Assembly: GCA_024195265.1 (NCBI GenBank) | Contig: JAJLRJ010000011.1 | Span: 23,347,212 to 23,411,211, forward strand | Origin: Dendrophyllia cribrosa | Lineage: Eukaryota; Cnidaria; Anthozoa; Scleractinia; Dendrophylliidae | Length of the DNA stretch: 64,000 bases | Direction: 5' to 3' | Shown: positions 12,170-23,424 of the stretch, piece after piece | Layout: every line of letters begins with the position of its first letter | Position numbering within the stretch: the stretch's first letter is position 1 | Notes under the pieces: model-generated | Database searches by the model: none | What the model was told of the DNA's origin: nothing | What the model saw: the letters and a program-made list of their open reading frames with translations, nothing else | Program-made: the position numbers and the translations under genes

Positions 12170-12232
12170 GCCAGGGTCTTCTCCCGAAGCGCCGCCATAT
12201 TGAAAACCGAGAAGACCCTGGGAACGAGGTTG
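12170..12232. repeat. Short foldback repeat (CCCAGGG family), copy 2
   Basis: CCAGGGTCTTCTC pairs perfectly with GAGAAGACCCTGG across a loop containing CGCCGCCATATTGAAAACC, followed by GAACGAGGTTG. It is in inverse orientation to the copy at 8346-8410. Confidence 0.8.
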
Positions 12233-12559
12233 ATATTTTTCAAAACCTCTTAAAAACCGTCCAAATTGACGCAAAATTAATCAAAACCAATAAATAAATG
12301 CTAAATGACGTAAAAACACAAAAGTTATACCAATAAACGCTGTTTTTCTTCATTCAAAGGTATAAATATGCAAATTTCAAAAAACATGGCTGTCAAAATC
12401 TTGTTGCCATGGAAACATTAAGTCACGTGGTCAGAAAATTGTCATATGAAATTGTTGCCAGATAAATTTTAGGAAAAGTCGCAAAGTTTGATGGCGTTTG
12501 AATACATATTAAAGAAGCACTTTGTCCCCCCCCCCCTCCCAAGGCCGAATATGGTTAAG

Positions 12560-13728
12560 GATCAATATGGTGGCCCATTAAGGCCATAGAGTTTTTTATA
12601 TCTTTCCTAGTTTTTTCTTACTTTACAATGTTTTTTTTTCGTTTTTTCGTTTTTCTTTCTTGTTTTGTTGCCTTTTTTATTTTTTTTTTATTTTAATTAA
12701 TTTTAATTTTTTTTTAATTTTTTTAAAAACAATAAAAAATAAAAGGAAAAAATAAAAATAGAGTATAAATAAATTAAATAAATTAAATTGTTATAAATAA
12801 ATTAAAACTTCCAGCTCGCCGATATCAGTTTTAGGAGTTATTAGCTTTCCAAGCATGGATACAGGCATCTTGGATGGTATGGGAGCATTTTTACCTCCAA
12901 TAGTGAATACTCACGGACTTGCTTTGGCTCGCGGGTGCTGATTGAGGAAATTCCTCCAGCCGGTCACGCAGTCGATTCGGGGCATCTGGACGTACAGTAT
13001 TCGGCTCGATAAATCTGATGTCGAAGTACTTTCCAATTCTTGATTTGGCTTGTCTCGGTGTAGGATGGTCCCCTCTCACCGGCAAGCAAATCGCACTCCA
13101 TATCGGCGAGCTGGAAGTGAGTTTTGCATGCTTCTTTAATATTTTGGTTTGTGGCTTCGCAATTGAGGGTAAACCATGGTCAGTGGACCGATACGAGAGT
13201 ATTTTTGGCACTTGCCTTCTACAGACGAAGAAAGGTGTTGCACTGTAAGATATTCCAATCCATTTTACTCTTCTTTGTTGTTGCCCGTTCTTTTCTTGGC
13301 TACTTTCGCCCTAAACCCATCCCACTCCGGCTTTTTCCGCTTAGACATTTCATAAAATCAGCGATGGTTCGGCACATAGCATAAACACCATCCTGAAGTG
13401 CACTGTGGGATATCTAATGTCGAAATGCCTGGTGGGCTATGGCCTCTATGGGCCTATGGCCCTCATGGGCCACGTGTAATTTTTTTTTTCAAGTTAAAAA
13501 AAAAATCCCGGTTTTTTTATTTGATTTTTACTTTATTTTTATTTTTTCCTATTATTATTTATTGTTTTTAAAAAAATAAAAATAAAAAAAATAAATAAAA
13601 ATAAAAAAACATAAAAAATGCGACAAAAAAAGAAAGAAAAACGAAAAAAAAAAAAACATTGTAAAGTAAGAAAAAACTAGGAAAAATATAAAAAAAACTC
13701 TATGGCCCCAATGGGCCACCATAGATCA
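12560..13728. mobile_element. 1,159 bp foldback element with candidate GATCA duplication
   Basis: The left end ATATGGTGGCCCATTA (from 12565) is mirrored by TAATGGGCC-type sequence ending CCACCATA at 13723. The arms continue through CTATGGCC, an A/T-rich tract and AAAAAACTAGG / CCTAGTTTTTT, for over 100 bp with indels. GATCA is at 12560-12564 and 13724-13728. The middle (about 12800-13430) has overlapping short open frames with no recognised domain. The family is not assigned. Confidence 0.75.
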
Positions 13729-16700
13729 GTGATGTTAAAAGCGGTCGACAGTGGTGATAAAGAGAAATATGAAATAGTTTTTAAAATGACGGAATGATAT
13801 TTACTGACTGATGAACTATGTTAAGCATATGTTTTTTCTGGCCATCTGCTAAACGTTTAACAAAAATCGACCACCAGTCATAAGAAAACATCTTTCTTTA
13901 CTTAATAGAAAACCGTTTTTATTTGTTCATGTTTCGTAAAAGGAATCCGGCGAAATGAGTTCGTGACTGAATGTTTGGACTGAATGCTCCCGATCATCAT
14001 CGTCCGAAATTTAAAATTGTAATCAAAGGAATGGTGAAATTGTCAATACTTTGACGGGTTTAAAAGATAAAACGACGCTGTGTTTAATGCAACGATCCTT
14101 ATTATGAAAATAAAGATAACCGGCATATGATGGGTTTTAAAGCTGTTTTTGTGTGTTTGAATGGTTTGTGCTACGCGCGCTAATCACACAATCATAGTTT
14201 GAAAAATGTTTTGGGCTTAAAACTCGGCAAATTCGCGTTCTATACCTATTATGTGGACGTTTGTAACTTTCAGAAACTTCATGACGTTATTCATGAAGTA
14301 ATTGCGAATTTGGACGGCAATACTGCATTACGTATACATCGACGGCGATGGAATAAAATACATGATCCATATTGCGTCGCGAAGCGAATCCACCCATTAC
14401 GGAATATATTTGTTCTCGTAAATTATAATGGTTATGATTAATTGATAATAGCACTTCGTGTCGTCCAATAGATGTTTTGCACGGCAGCCATGTTGCATGG
14501 CAGGAACAATAGATTATTTTCCCTATGGGAAAGAAAGTTCTTTCTAATGCAAAACGTTTTCATTTTTCCTGCCATGCAACATGGCTGCCGTGCAAAACCT
14601 CTATTCGTTCTGTAATCATACTTAACAAAACTGGCATTGAAATTAAATGGAATCATGTTGTTGGTTCATTTCATTGGCTCATGAAACTGTCCGAGCACAT
14701 CGTCCGATTTGATTGTCCGATTATAACAAACTGTCCGATTACATTGCCCGATTACAACTTTGTAAGTAAATTAGAGGAAAATACAGTACCAATCACATGA
14801 AAGAAATATACGCTTAAATGCAGTATAAGCGTCTCAAACTCGCAATGACTTTGATGTATTTTGGGATCGGATGGCGGGGGACCAAAAGAGTGGCAATAGC
14901 TCTATTCACACAAGGCGAGGGGGGAGGGGTGTGGTGTGAAGAGGGGTGTTAATACCACCGGACATTCTGACTTCTTCAGACCAAAACAAAAATTTTCCGA
15001 AATTTATTCCAAACTTGTGACGTTTCTATGGCAACGATATATCGACAAGCATATTTATGCGCATGTTTTTTCTCTCTCTACATTTTAAGCTAATTTCAGC
15101 ATTTTTCTTTTTCCTTTTTCCGTGGTATAAATAAAAGTTGCTAGTAGTGAGGATACTCCTTTGTGGATGTGATGCTGGTATATTCAAGTAATGCCCTTCC
15201 AGTACCTATTTCTACACCTGGCTGACGCGGCGACAGAGGCCAGGCTCACAATCGCGGATCTTGAAATCAAAAGTCCACCGTGCTAACCACGTGCCCACGA
15301 CGCCTCACACATATTGAAAATAGATTGCATGCTAGAGCGAATCGGGATTTGGAATACCTGGCCTTTTGATTCAGGTGCTAATTGACAGCATTTCTTCGAT
15401 CAAGAAACGTTTGAAAAAGCTAGCAAAAAAATGAGATGTTGGACTAAGCGGGTGCTCAACATGTTCCTAGCGTATCGTTCATGTTATAACGAAATAATGT
15501 GCCATATGCCGTCCTTCACACCGCTTAAGTTAACAGCGCCCGACAGTGGTCAGCTGAGTGGTGATAAAGAGAAATATGGAATAGTTTTTAAAATCACGGA
15601 ATGACGGTCCCTCTTCCGGTACGCATTGTAAAATTTGGACTGAATGCTCCTCATCATCATGGATCGAAATTTAAAATTATCGTCAAAGGAATGGCGAAAT
15701 TTTGATTACTTTGACAGTTAGCAGATAAAACGACGCTGTATTTAATGCAACGACCCTTATTATGAAAATGAAGATAACCATATGATGCGTTTTAAAGCTG
15801 TTTTTGTGTGTTTGAATGGTTTGTGCTGCCATCATAGTTTGAAACATGTTTCGGCTTAGAACTCAGCAAATTCGCGTTCTTTACTTATTTTGTGGACGTT
15901 TGTAACTTTCAGAAACTTCATGACGATTTTCTATGCATGGCATTTGTTTTGTTACATGAGAAATCAGTTATGGCGTGAAAAGTCCGTGTTTTCAAAACCT
16001 TTTTTTGCAAAACAAAAATGTGATTACGTGTACAAAACGTCGTCAATACGACAGCTCGTGAATAGTAAAAATCAGTTGTAGTTTTGATCAGCGCAAGTTA
16101 TTTTAATGATCTTTCCAATGATCAAATTTCATGTATCGTGATCAAATTTGTTCATTAAGGCAAAAAAAAAAAACATCACAGGAAAAATAGAAAACATACT
16201 GTTCTAGGCAATCTAGCAGAAAATATTTTGGATCAACGATATTTTCCCAAGACACTACTAAACCCAAGCCCCAAACTGCCTGAGACTGTAATTTCGCAGT
16301 ATTTTGCAACTAAATCTCGTAAAATTGAAACACTTTGTTTTAAGTATGTGATAATGAAGGGTTTAAAAACTATAAATATTTACATTTTTAGCTGCACTTT
16401 ATGGTTAAATTGTCCCCAATAAACATTGATCCCAATGGGTCTAATAGTATAATTTAAATTTAACTGCTGAAGTTTGTTTACTTATTTTGGAATTGGATAG
16501 CGGGAAGCAAAAAAGTGGCAATAGCCCTAATCAGACAAGGCGAGGGGGATGGGGCGAGTCCCGCGCTGACTAGTAAGAAGGGTTATATCTTTAGAAGTAT
16601 TTGACCAATACCACCGGACATTCTGACTTCTTCAGACCAAAAAATAAAAATGGACCGAATTTTTATTCCTAAATTGTGACGTTTCTATGGCAACGATATA

Positions 16701-17772
16701 TCGACTGGCATATTTATGCGCATGTTTTTCCTCTCTACATTTTAAGATCATTTCAGCATTGTTCTTTTCCTTTTTCCGTGGTATAAATAAAAGTCGTTAG
16801 TAGTGAGCTGAGGATACTCCTTTGTAGATGTGATGCTGGTATATTCAAGTAATGCATTTCCAGTACCCATTTCCACACCTGGGTGACACGGCGACAGAGG
16901 CCAGGCTCAAGTCGCGCATCTTAAAATGAAACGTCCGCGGTGCTAACCACGTGCCCACTACGCCTCCACATATTGAAAATAGATTGCATGCTAGTGCGAA
17001 TCGGGAATTGGAATACCTGGTCTTTTGATTCAGGTGCTAATTGACAGCATATTGCAATACAGAGTATATTTTAATCCAACTAACCGTCAAAATAATTACA
17101 CGATTAAAACAGTCAGAGGGCCAGTAACTCAAGTTCAACTAATCAGAATGCTCTATCGCCGGTTCATATTCTCTAAGTATTGGACCTAGCTTTGTCCCGA
17201 ATGATCCCGCTTGATCCTTTAGTCATGTAATAAGTCGTGTAATAAATATCTTTATATTAACCAAGCTTGATCGGGACCGTACTGTAGAATATCGGCCCTC
17301 GGTCTTTTTTTTTGGTACAGACCTCACTGCGCTCGGTCCGTACTGTCAAGACCTCGGGTCGATATTCTCCCAGTGCGGCCCTCGCGCTTGACCAATAAGA
17401 TATATGTAATGCATTTCCAGTACCAATTTATTTCTACACCTGAGTAACATGGCGACAGAGACCAGGCTCAAGTCGCGGACCTTGAAATCAAACGTCCACC
17501 ATGCTAACTACGAGTCCACCGCGCCTCCACATATTGAAAATCGATTGCAAGCTTGCGCGAATCGGGATTTTGAATAACTGGGCTTTTAACTCAAGTGGTT
17601 TAATGACAGAATTTTTCTTTCAAGACACGTTTGAAAAAGCTAGCAAAAACACGATGTTGAACTGAGCAGGTGCTACAAGTTTCTTGCGTATCGTTCGTCT
17701 TATCACGAATTAATGTGACATATGCCGTCCTGCACGCCGCTAGGATAAAAAATGTTAAAAGCGTCCGACAGT
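13729..17772 (+). repeat. Tandem-like array of repeat blocks A-B-C-A-B-C-C-A
   Basis: Block A (starts GTTAAAAGCG.CGACAGTGG) is at 13733-14250, 15535-15885 and truncated at 17755-17772. Block B is at 14250-14300 (cut) and 15885-16465. Block C is at 14945-15530, 16556-17057 and 17397-17745. The order repeats with a period of about 1.8 kb. The copies are 85-95 percent alike by eye, and reading frames are not conserved. Compared with the fuller element at 36813-41165, A and B are joined directly here, i.e. without the gag/pol-like interior. A segment at 17240-17395 carries GGTCCGTACTGT-type motifs seen again near 31600. Confidence 0.75.
14467..14605. repeat. 139 bp inverted-repeat element inside the block array
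   Basis: Arms of about 39 bp: AATAGATGTTTTGC... at 14467-14505 and its complement at 14566-14605, of which 32 bp (14474-14505 / 14566-14597) are a perfect match. The loop is about 60 bp. It is inserted where block B would continue, in a copy that breaks at about 14300. Confidence 0.85.
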
Positions 17773-17913
17773 GGACATCACGTTGTTAAAGACTGCCCCA
17801 GAGTCTCTGAGACTGCCCGAAAGCGAACGCCGTCAGGCGAACCACGAGGCTCCAGCGCCCGGGGGAACACCAGAGGCCCCCCCGGCATCCACTACCGCAA
17901 CCAGCAACGACAT

Positions 17914-17936
17914 CCCCCCCCCCCCCCCCCCCCCCC
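17914..17936. repeat. Poly-C run (23 C)
   Basis: Homopolymer run; the length is likely unstable or uncertain. It creates a spurious proline-rich frame. Confidence 0.9.
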
Positions 17937-18027
17937 ACCCCTGTAACCAAAATAGGCCATTTGCACGATGGCGTCATTTGACTACAACTACCAGAATTCA
18001 TTTAGTTTTTCCTTTCTTATTTAAATT

Positions 18028-18935
18028 TTGTAATCCAAGGAGCCATCATTCGCAGTAAAGAACAGTGGATAGAGCTGGGGGAAAACAGACCAAGTATTTC
18101 CACCAGCTTGAAAATCAGCGACAGACACGCCACTCAATTACAGAGTTACGTGCCAACAATTCAACCGTGACTTCCAATAAAAATATTCTTCCCGAATGTC
18201 GCGATTTTTATCGTAACCTCTATTCGGCTGAACAAGTTTATTTATCTAGCCAAGACTGGGTTTTAGTCCAACTGGATGAAACTCTGTCATCCGAAGACCA
18301 CGAGAAATGCGAAGGTGACCTCACACTCTTCGAGTGTCAAGAGGCCCTTTCACAAATGCAATCAGGCAAATCGCTGGATTTCCGGTTGAATTTCATCGTC
18401 GCTTCTGGAGTAGATCAGACATGCTAAATTACTCTTTAACACGGATCACTCTCTGACACACAACGTCAAGGAATTATCCGCCTGCTTTACAAGAAGGACG
18501 ACAAGTCAGACTCGAAAAACTGGCAACCAATTTCTCTGTTAAACACAGATTATAAAATTTGTACTAAAGTACTAGCCAACCGACTACGTTAGGTTATACC
18601 GCTTATTTAAGCGAAGATCAAACATGCGGAATTCCTGACCGCAGTATTTTTGAAAACCTTTTTCAGATCTGGGATACAATCGACTATGTAAACCATAAAC
18701 AGCTTTCGGCCGCTGTTATTAGCTTGGATCAGGAAAAGGCTTTCGACCGGGTTATTCACGGCTTTTTGCAATCCGTTTTAGAGCGCTTTAATTTCGGCCA
18801 AAATTTTCAGCGCTGGGTAAACATTGTTTACACGTTATAAACAATGGATGGCTCTCGTCGGCCTTTTCGCTCGAACGGGGAGTTCGACAAGGTTGTCCGT
18901 TGTTGCATTATTATTCAGTATTATTTTATTTTGTA
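18028..18935 (+). pseudogene. Decayed L1/Tx1-type LINE reverse-transcriptase fragment
   Basis: Pieces of one LINE ORF2 are read in changing frames. First comes the linker upstream of RT (RSKEQWIELG, then TKYFHQLENQ and CEGDLTLFECQEALSQMQ), with a frameshift near 18075. Next is KNWQPISLLNTDYKICTKVLANRLR (18513-18590), then RT motif A, VISLDQEKAFDRV, at 18715-18753 with the catalytic Asp. Then comes LERGVRQGCPL at about 18870-18905, matching motif B. Stops and frameshifts separate the pieces, and the YxDD region is absent. The sequence leaves the LINE near 18935 and enters another repeat. Endonuclease sequence is not visible upstream. The element is dead and truncated at both ends. Confidence 0.85.
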
Positions 18936-18939
18936 TTAA

Positions 18940-19215
18940 ATTTTCCACCGCAGAAATATACTCCCGCAGAAAAAAATTACTTGTTTTAATGATGTATATC
19001 GGCTTTACAGGAACTTTTTAACAGTGAACCTATAGAAACTTCCGGTCAGGAAGTAAAATTGCAGTTTAATACCGATGCCTTGGATATCATTTATGCTTGA
19101 CCAGAAATCCGCAAACATTTCCTCCAAGCAGAAATTTTAGCTGTCTCGACCCGCACAAATTTCCTCCCGCAAAACAAATTCAGTCGGGCAATCCGCAGAA
19201 TTTTCCTTCTGCAAA
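18940..19215. repeat. Dispersed repeat (CCGCAGAAATATACTCCCGCAG), copy 1
   Basis: Shares CCGCAGAAATATACTCCCGC and the following CTATAGAAACTTCCGGTCAGG segment with 45690-45850 and 46045-46135. Multiple CCGCAAA/CCGCAGA words are present. In the second copy about 200 bp separates the two shared parts. Confidence 0.7.
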
Positions 19216-19350
19216 AATTTGCTCGTGCACGGTAGCTAAATCACCAAAACTATGACGTCTTTCCCATAGTATTGCATAATCAAACCGTAATAGCAATGAT
19301 TCAGTATTCCAAAATAGAACAAACCCAAAGATCATGCTATTTTGCTCTGC

Positions 19351-20150
19351 CATATCCCCGGCGTATCCAATCGAACAAAATCGAACCAAAAATCAATCGA
19401 ACCCAATCGAACACCAATCGTTCGATTGGGTTCGGTAATCGAACAAAATCGAACATCTATTTTGCTGTGAGTTCGATTTTCGAACCAATCGAACACAATC
19501 GAACACAATCAAACTCAATCGGATTCGATTTTGTTCGGAATCCATCTCTTGATAAGTAAATCACGCAGGACTAATCATGATCAACTTTTATTGAATGGAA
19601 TAAATAGAAAAACGTCCAAATATCGAACTGAATGTCAATGTTTAGTAATATATATTTTGTAGCAGAGAACAAAACGACGGTAAAATAATGAAATGCACTT
19701 TCGTTTACATTTCTATATTAGAAGGAAGGATATGGTTTCTGCCCTGTTTGTCACGTGGCTGACTAGTGTGCACGTGGCCGATTGTGCAGACAATCGTCCT
19801 ATCCCGGGGTATGGCGAATCGCAAAAAAAAAAAAGGATTAGGGGGACGGTGCACCGTACAATATGTCCGCAGTATAAACAAACAGGAGTTCGGTAATCGA
19901 CAGTCGATTGAGTTCGATTGATAGTTGTTCGATAATCGAACGTTCGATTGAGTTCGATGGTTGGTTGTTCGGTAATCGAACGTTCGATTGGGTTCGATTG
20001 TTCACTGTTCGGTAATCGAACGTTCGATTTTGTTCGATTGACCAAATTTTATTGTGAGTTCGATTTCGTTCGATTACCGAACCCAATCGAACGATTGCTG
20101 TTCGATTGGGTTCGATTACCGAACGTTCGATTGGATACGCCGGGCATATC
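19351..20150. mobile_element. 788 bp TIR element made of repeated CAATCGAAC words, 6 bp target duplication
   Basis: Perfect 20 bp ends start CCCGGCGTATCC at 19357, mirrored by GGATACGCCGGG ending at 20144. They are flanked by CATATC at 19351-19356 and 20145-20150. About 180 bp inside the left end and 250 bp inside the right end consist of near-repeated words CAATCGAAC / GTTCGATTG / CGGTAATCGAAC in both orientations. The middle (about 19540-19885) is unique AT-rich DNA. Open frames across the word arrays are artefacts of the repeat. This is non-autonomous; the superfamily is not assigned. Confidence 0.88.
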
Positions 20151-21108
20151 GCTCATCAGTAAAACAAACTTTTAACTTCCTTAAGAGCGGATGTCTGTAA
20201 ATATCGAGAATCCGACGACACTGGCAAAATTTCGAATTTCTTTTTATTTTACCAAAAGAACCTATTTAGTGACCTATTTTCGAAAATGGGTTTAAAAGGT
20301 TAGATTTCATTTTACTTTTTTCAAAATTTCGATAAGTCGAAAATTAGCCTTTTGAGTCCGCGGGTGCTTTCATGGACCATTGAATTTTGGCTATTTTGGA
20401 CCATTTTCAAAACGCTCCTGTTATCGCAACATTCGGTGTCCTACAATGCCTTTGACACAGTGAATAAAACGTCTTTTTAGCTTTCTTTTGCAATAAAATT
20501 TTGTCGGAAATGTTAACTTTAAAAATCATTTTGGTCTTGTACAAAACACCTATCTTCGCCATGTAAACAAGAAGGCAAATTTAAGGAAACTTCGAATTAG
20601 TAAAATGCAGTCTGGTACATGAGTTTTAGGCAAAAAAACAACACTACATTATAGCTGAATCTGTCTTTTATTTATTCTGAAATTATTTTTGGTGGCCCGT
20701 GAATACAGCGCTACTGAGAGATTTATCCGTGAAGGCTATTTTTAGCTTGACACCAACTTCGCATTCGATTTAATTGAATTTTAAGCGCTGGAATGACGGC
20801 GAGCTTAAGAACGAAACAGCGAAATTGGCCCTTAAACAGGTCTTTAAAGCTTTGAAAACAACATTTACATGTTTTAAGCTATAATATTCATATGATTTTT
20901 ATCTAGGACGCATTCAGTTAAAATGTAAGCTATAATCATATGTATCATTGATCGACTTTGTTGCCGACGTCAGTCAAAATACGGCATAAGTCTTTGAACA
21001 GTTCAATGAATGTTTAAGTTAGCTTGTCTCGCTTTTTCCTTGTTGTAAGCAGCAGAAATACAAGGATTCTTACATAGATATCTCACAAAAACCATGGCTT
21101 GCTTGACA

Positions 21109-21306
21109 TTACAGCATTTGATATTCGCAAAATGTTGTTACAGACGTTTCGTTATTTACACACAGTGTACTCACATAAAAATATCCGATGACTTCCAATC
21201 CAAATGTCGCAGACATAAATGTACGAGAAAACATTAAGGACAGAAAAATATAGTCACATCTTGCCGTCCATTTAGTTGTATTAAGCGATACAAAAGAAAC
21301 CATCAC
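21109..21306 (-). other. 65-codon open frame conserved in both palindrome arms (left copy)
   Basis: Reads MMVSFVSLNTTKWTARCDYI and so on. The same peptide is encoded in the right arm (24974-25168, +). No domain is recognised. Identity may simply reflect arm similarity, so coding status is unproven. Confidence 0.25.
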
Positions 21307-21536
21307 TCGTAAATAACAAGAGGTCAGTGAAAGGCCATAAAATAATTGATGAATGGGGTTAGTTTCTAGAGAAACTGTGGTGCTGCGTCGGTGGGGGGAT
21401 GAAACACGAGAATTTAGTTTTATCGACTGAGTCGATAAGGTAAATTGACCACCGTAAAAAGATTCAAATAGCTGACGTTTCGAGCGCTAGCCCTTCAAAT
21501 AGCTGTCGTTTCGAGCGCTAGCCCTTCAAATATACC

Positions 21537-22505
21537 TGGGAAATTTCCGAAACCTCAGTCGCTTTTCTTGACATTAATATTTCAATCAACGGTAACAGTT
21601 TATCCACAAGTGTGCACTACAAACCTACAGATTCCCACAGTTATCTGTTACATTCATCCTCACATCCATCGCACGTTAAAAACGCCATTCCGTATTCTCA
21701 ATTTCTCAGACTTCGACATCTATGTAGTGATGACTCTGATTTTTCCAACAAATCAGAAGAAATGTGCCAGTTTTTCAAGAAACGTGGGTACCCTGACTCT
21801 GTTGTTAATACGGGCCAACAACGTGCACAACAGATCGACAGACAGTCAGCACTACAAACGCCACAGAAGGAAGAGAACGAGAGAATTCCATTCACCCTCA
21901 CTTTCCACCCACACAACAACACAGTCAAAAACATCATTTTAAAAAATTTCAAATTACTCCAAAATGACCCCGAAACTGGCAGAATTTTTTCACAACCCCC
22001 ACTAATTTCATTCAAACGTACGCGTGACAAAAACATAGGCAACTTTCTAGTTACGAGCGCACTGAAATCTGACGATGTACCGGGAACTTTCAAATGCACA
22101 CGCACACGATGTAACACTTGTCCTTTCATTCACAACGCGGACAAAATAACAGGACCCAAACGATCTATTAAAATCACTGATCGTTTTACATGCACCTCCG
22201 TAAATGTTATCTACTGCATTACATGTACTTTTTGCAAAAAGATATACATTGGCGAAACAGGGAGGAGACTGGGCGACCGTTTTCGTGAACATCTCCGAGA
22301 CGTTGAAAAAAATGACAAAGACGCATCCAAACCAGTCGCGCGCCATTTTAATCTTACTAACCATTCTAAACAACACATGACAATCTGCGGCCTTTCCCTA
22401 CACCAGGGTAACACAGAAAGCCGTAAAAACCTAGAACAAAAAATCATCTTTCAAATCGGCACTCTCAAACCCCACGGAATCAACGAACGCTTTTCATTCA
22501 ACTAA
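21537..22505 (+). CDS. Penelope-like protein C-terminus: RT thumb plus GIY-YIG endonuclease
   Basis: The open frame runs about 322 codons to a TAA at 22503-22505, entered without its own start. It begins in the RT palm/thumb region (FLDINISING, VHYKPTDSHSYLLHSS, RLRHLCSDDSDF), which is typical of Penelope-like reverse transcriptases. A Cys/His-rich segment follows (CTRTRCNTCPF and CTSVNVIYCITC). Next comes the GIY-YIG nuclease core (IYCITC, then KKIYIGETGRRLGDRFREHL). It includes the conserved Arg and His and a distal Glu in NLEQKIIFQIGTL. In this family RT copies the RNA and GIY-YIG nicks target DNA. The palm with the YxDD-type site is missing, so the copy cannot be autonomous. The frame has no internal stop, suggesting a fairly recent insertion. 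Confidence 0.9.
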   Translation, partial: WEISETSVAFLDINISINGNSLSTSVHYKPTDSHSYLLHSSSHPSHVKNAIPYSQFLRLRHLCSDDSDFSNKSEEMCQFFKKRGYPDSVVNTGQQRAQQIDRQSALQTPQKEENERIPFTLTFHPHNNTVKNIILKNFKLLQNDPETGRIFSQPPLISFKRTRDKNIGNFLVTSALKSDDVPGTFKCTRTRCNTCPFIHNADKITGPKRSIKITDRFTCTSVNVIYCITCTFCKKIYIGETGRRLGDRFREHLRDVEKNDKDASKPVARHFNLTNHSKQHMTICGLSLHQGNTESRKNLEQKIIFQIGTLKPHGINERFSFN

Positions 22506-22595
22506 TTTACATTTGTTTTTCACGTCACCAAATTTCCACCAATAGCGTAGCTCCACCGCTTACTATATAAAACCACACACTACCCACAATTCCTT

Positions 22596-22644
22596 GATTC
22601 GCTCCGACGAAGGGCTAGCGCTCGAAACGTCAGCTATTTGAATC
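22596..22644 (+). ncRNA. Hammerhead-ribozyme-like motif in the Penelope-like terminal repeat
   Basis: Possible helix I GAUUC...GCU / AGC...GAAUC with a UAUUU bulge. The core is CCGACGA (canonical CUGANGA has U at the second position). Helix II is GGGC-UAGC-GCUC after one extra A, and then come GAAA, a minimal ACGU helix III and C at the cleavage position. Penelope-like elements are known to carry such motifs in their terminal repeats. The U-to-C core change and the extra A may weaken or abolish cleavage. Confidence 0.55.
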
Positions 22645-23192
22645 TTTTTACGGTGGTCAATTTACCTTATCGACTCAGTCGATAAAACTAAATTCTCATA
22701 AAATAATTGGTTGCGTGACCTAGTCACGTTCACATGCACTCCCAGTTGACCGGGCAGCGAAAAAAGCCAATAATGCGGGCCGCATGAGGAAGGCTTAATT
22801 GCATTTGACTCCCACAACCCCTAAACCAAACGGAAAATAAAGGCCTAAACTGAAAGAACTGATTCAATACTACAAACTTGTCATTTTTCCCGTGAGTACC
22901 CCTGTCCGTCGCCACCATTGCCATGCAAGATGCGTACTTTCTAACAGCATACCGGTTATACCTAAGGGGTTTTCAGTTAGCTTTCAAGGGGAAAGGGTGT
23001 ATTATATCCGGGGGGCTTGTAAGCGGCATAAAAAAGCGTTTCGGAATGCGATAATATGAAATAAGCTGAGCGGACTAATGCTAACACACAGCATTATTAG
23101 ACTTATAACTAGAAGTAATCACAGATCAAAGTGCGTCTCCTTGGGTACCTCGTTTTGACATGGCATTCGCGTTTCAGGCATGTTTCTGGTTC

Positions 23193-23346
23193 TGTGACGT
23201 TTCAAGATGGCGCAGATTTGGTACCGACACTTTTCTCGATTCGTTCCGCCTAGACGACGCGCTAAGCATGCTGGATACTATTGTGACGTTTCAAGATGGC
23301 GCAGATTTGGTACCGACACTTTTCTCGATTCGTTCCGCCTAGCCGA
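23193..23346. repeat. Direct duplication, 65 bp repeated at 89 bp spacing
   Basis: TGTGACGTTTCAAGATGGCG to CGTTCCGCCTAG is at 23193 and again at 23282. It lies in the left-arm-only insertion of the giant palindrome. Confidence 0.85.
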
Positions 23347-23424
23347 CAAGATTAGGAAGCGTCTCCTTCGTCGACGCAAAAATACGTTTTTCACTTCATT
23401 TCAATATTGCTCTGCACTATACAT

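Larger units (their letters stand above)
21336..22709 (+). mobile_element. 5'-truncated Penelope-like element with 13 bp target duplication
   Basis: CATAAAATAATTG is at 21336-21348 and 22697-22709, bounding a 1,348 bp insertion. The right arm of the host palindrome has this word once (complement at about 24926-24938), i.e. an empty site. Inside, about 88 bp at the left (21411-21497) is the reverse complement of the right end (22607-22695). The left end also carries a second partial copy of the hammerhead-like segment (21500-21535). The gene and a TATA-like ACTATATAAAACC at 22562-22574 precede the right repeat. Confidence 0.9.

Noticed and set aside
17752..18058. Proline-rich protein over the poly-C run
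   Set aside because: Driven by a homopolymer and overlapping frames; no conserved sequence.
19713..20086. Asn/Arg/Thr/Ser-rich open frames on minus strand
   Set aside because: Translation of the TTCGATT word array in the TIR element; frame openness follows from the word.
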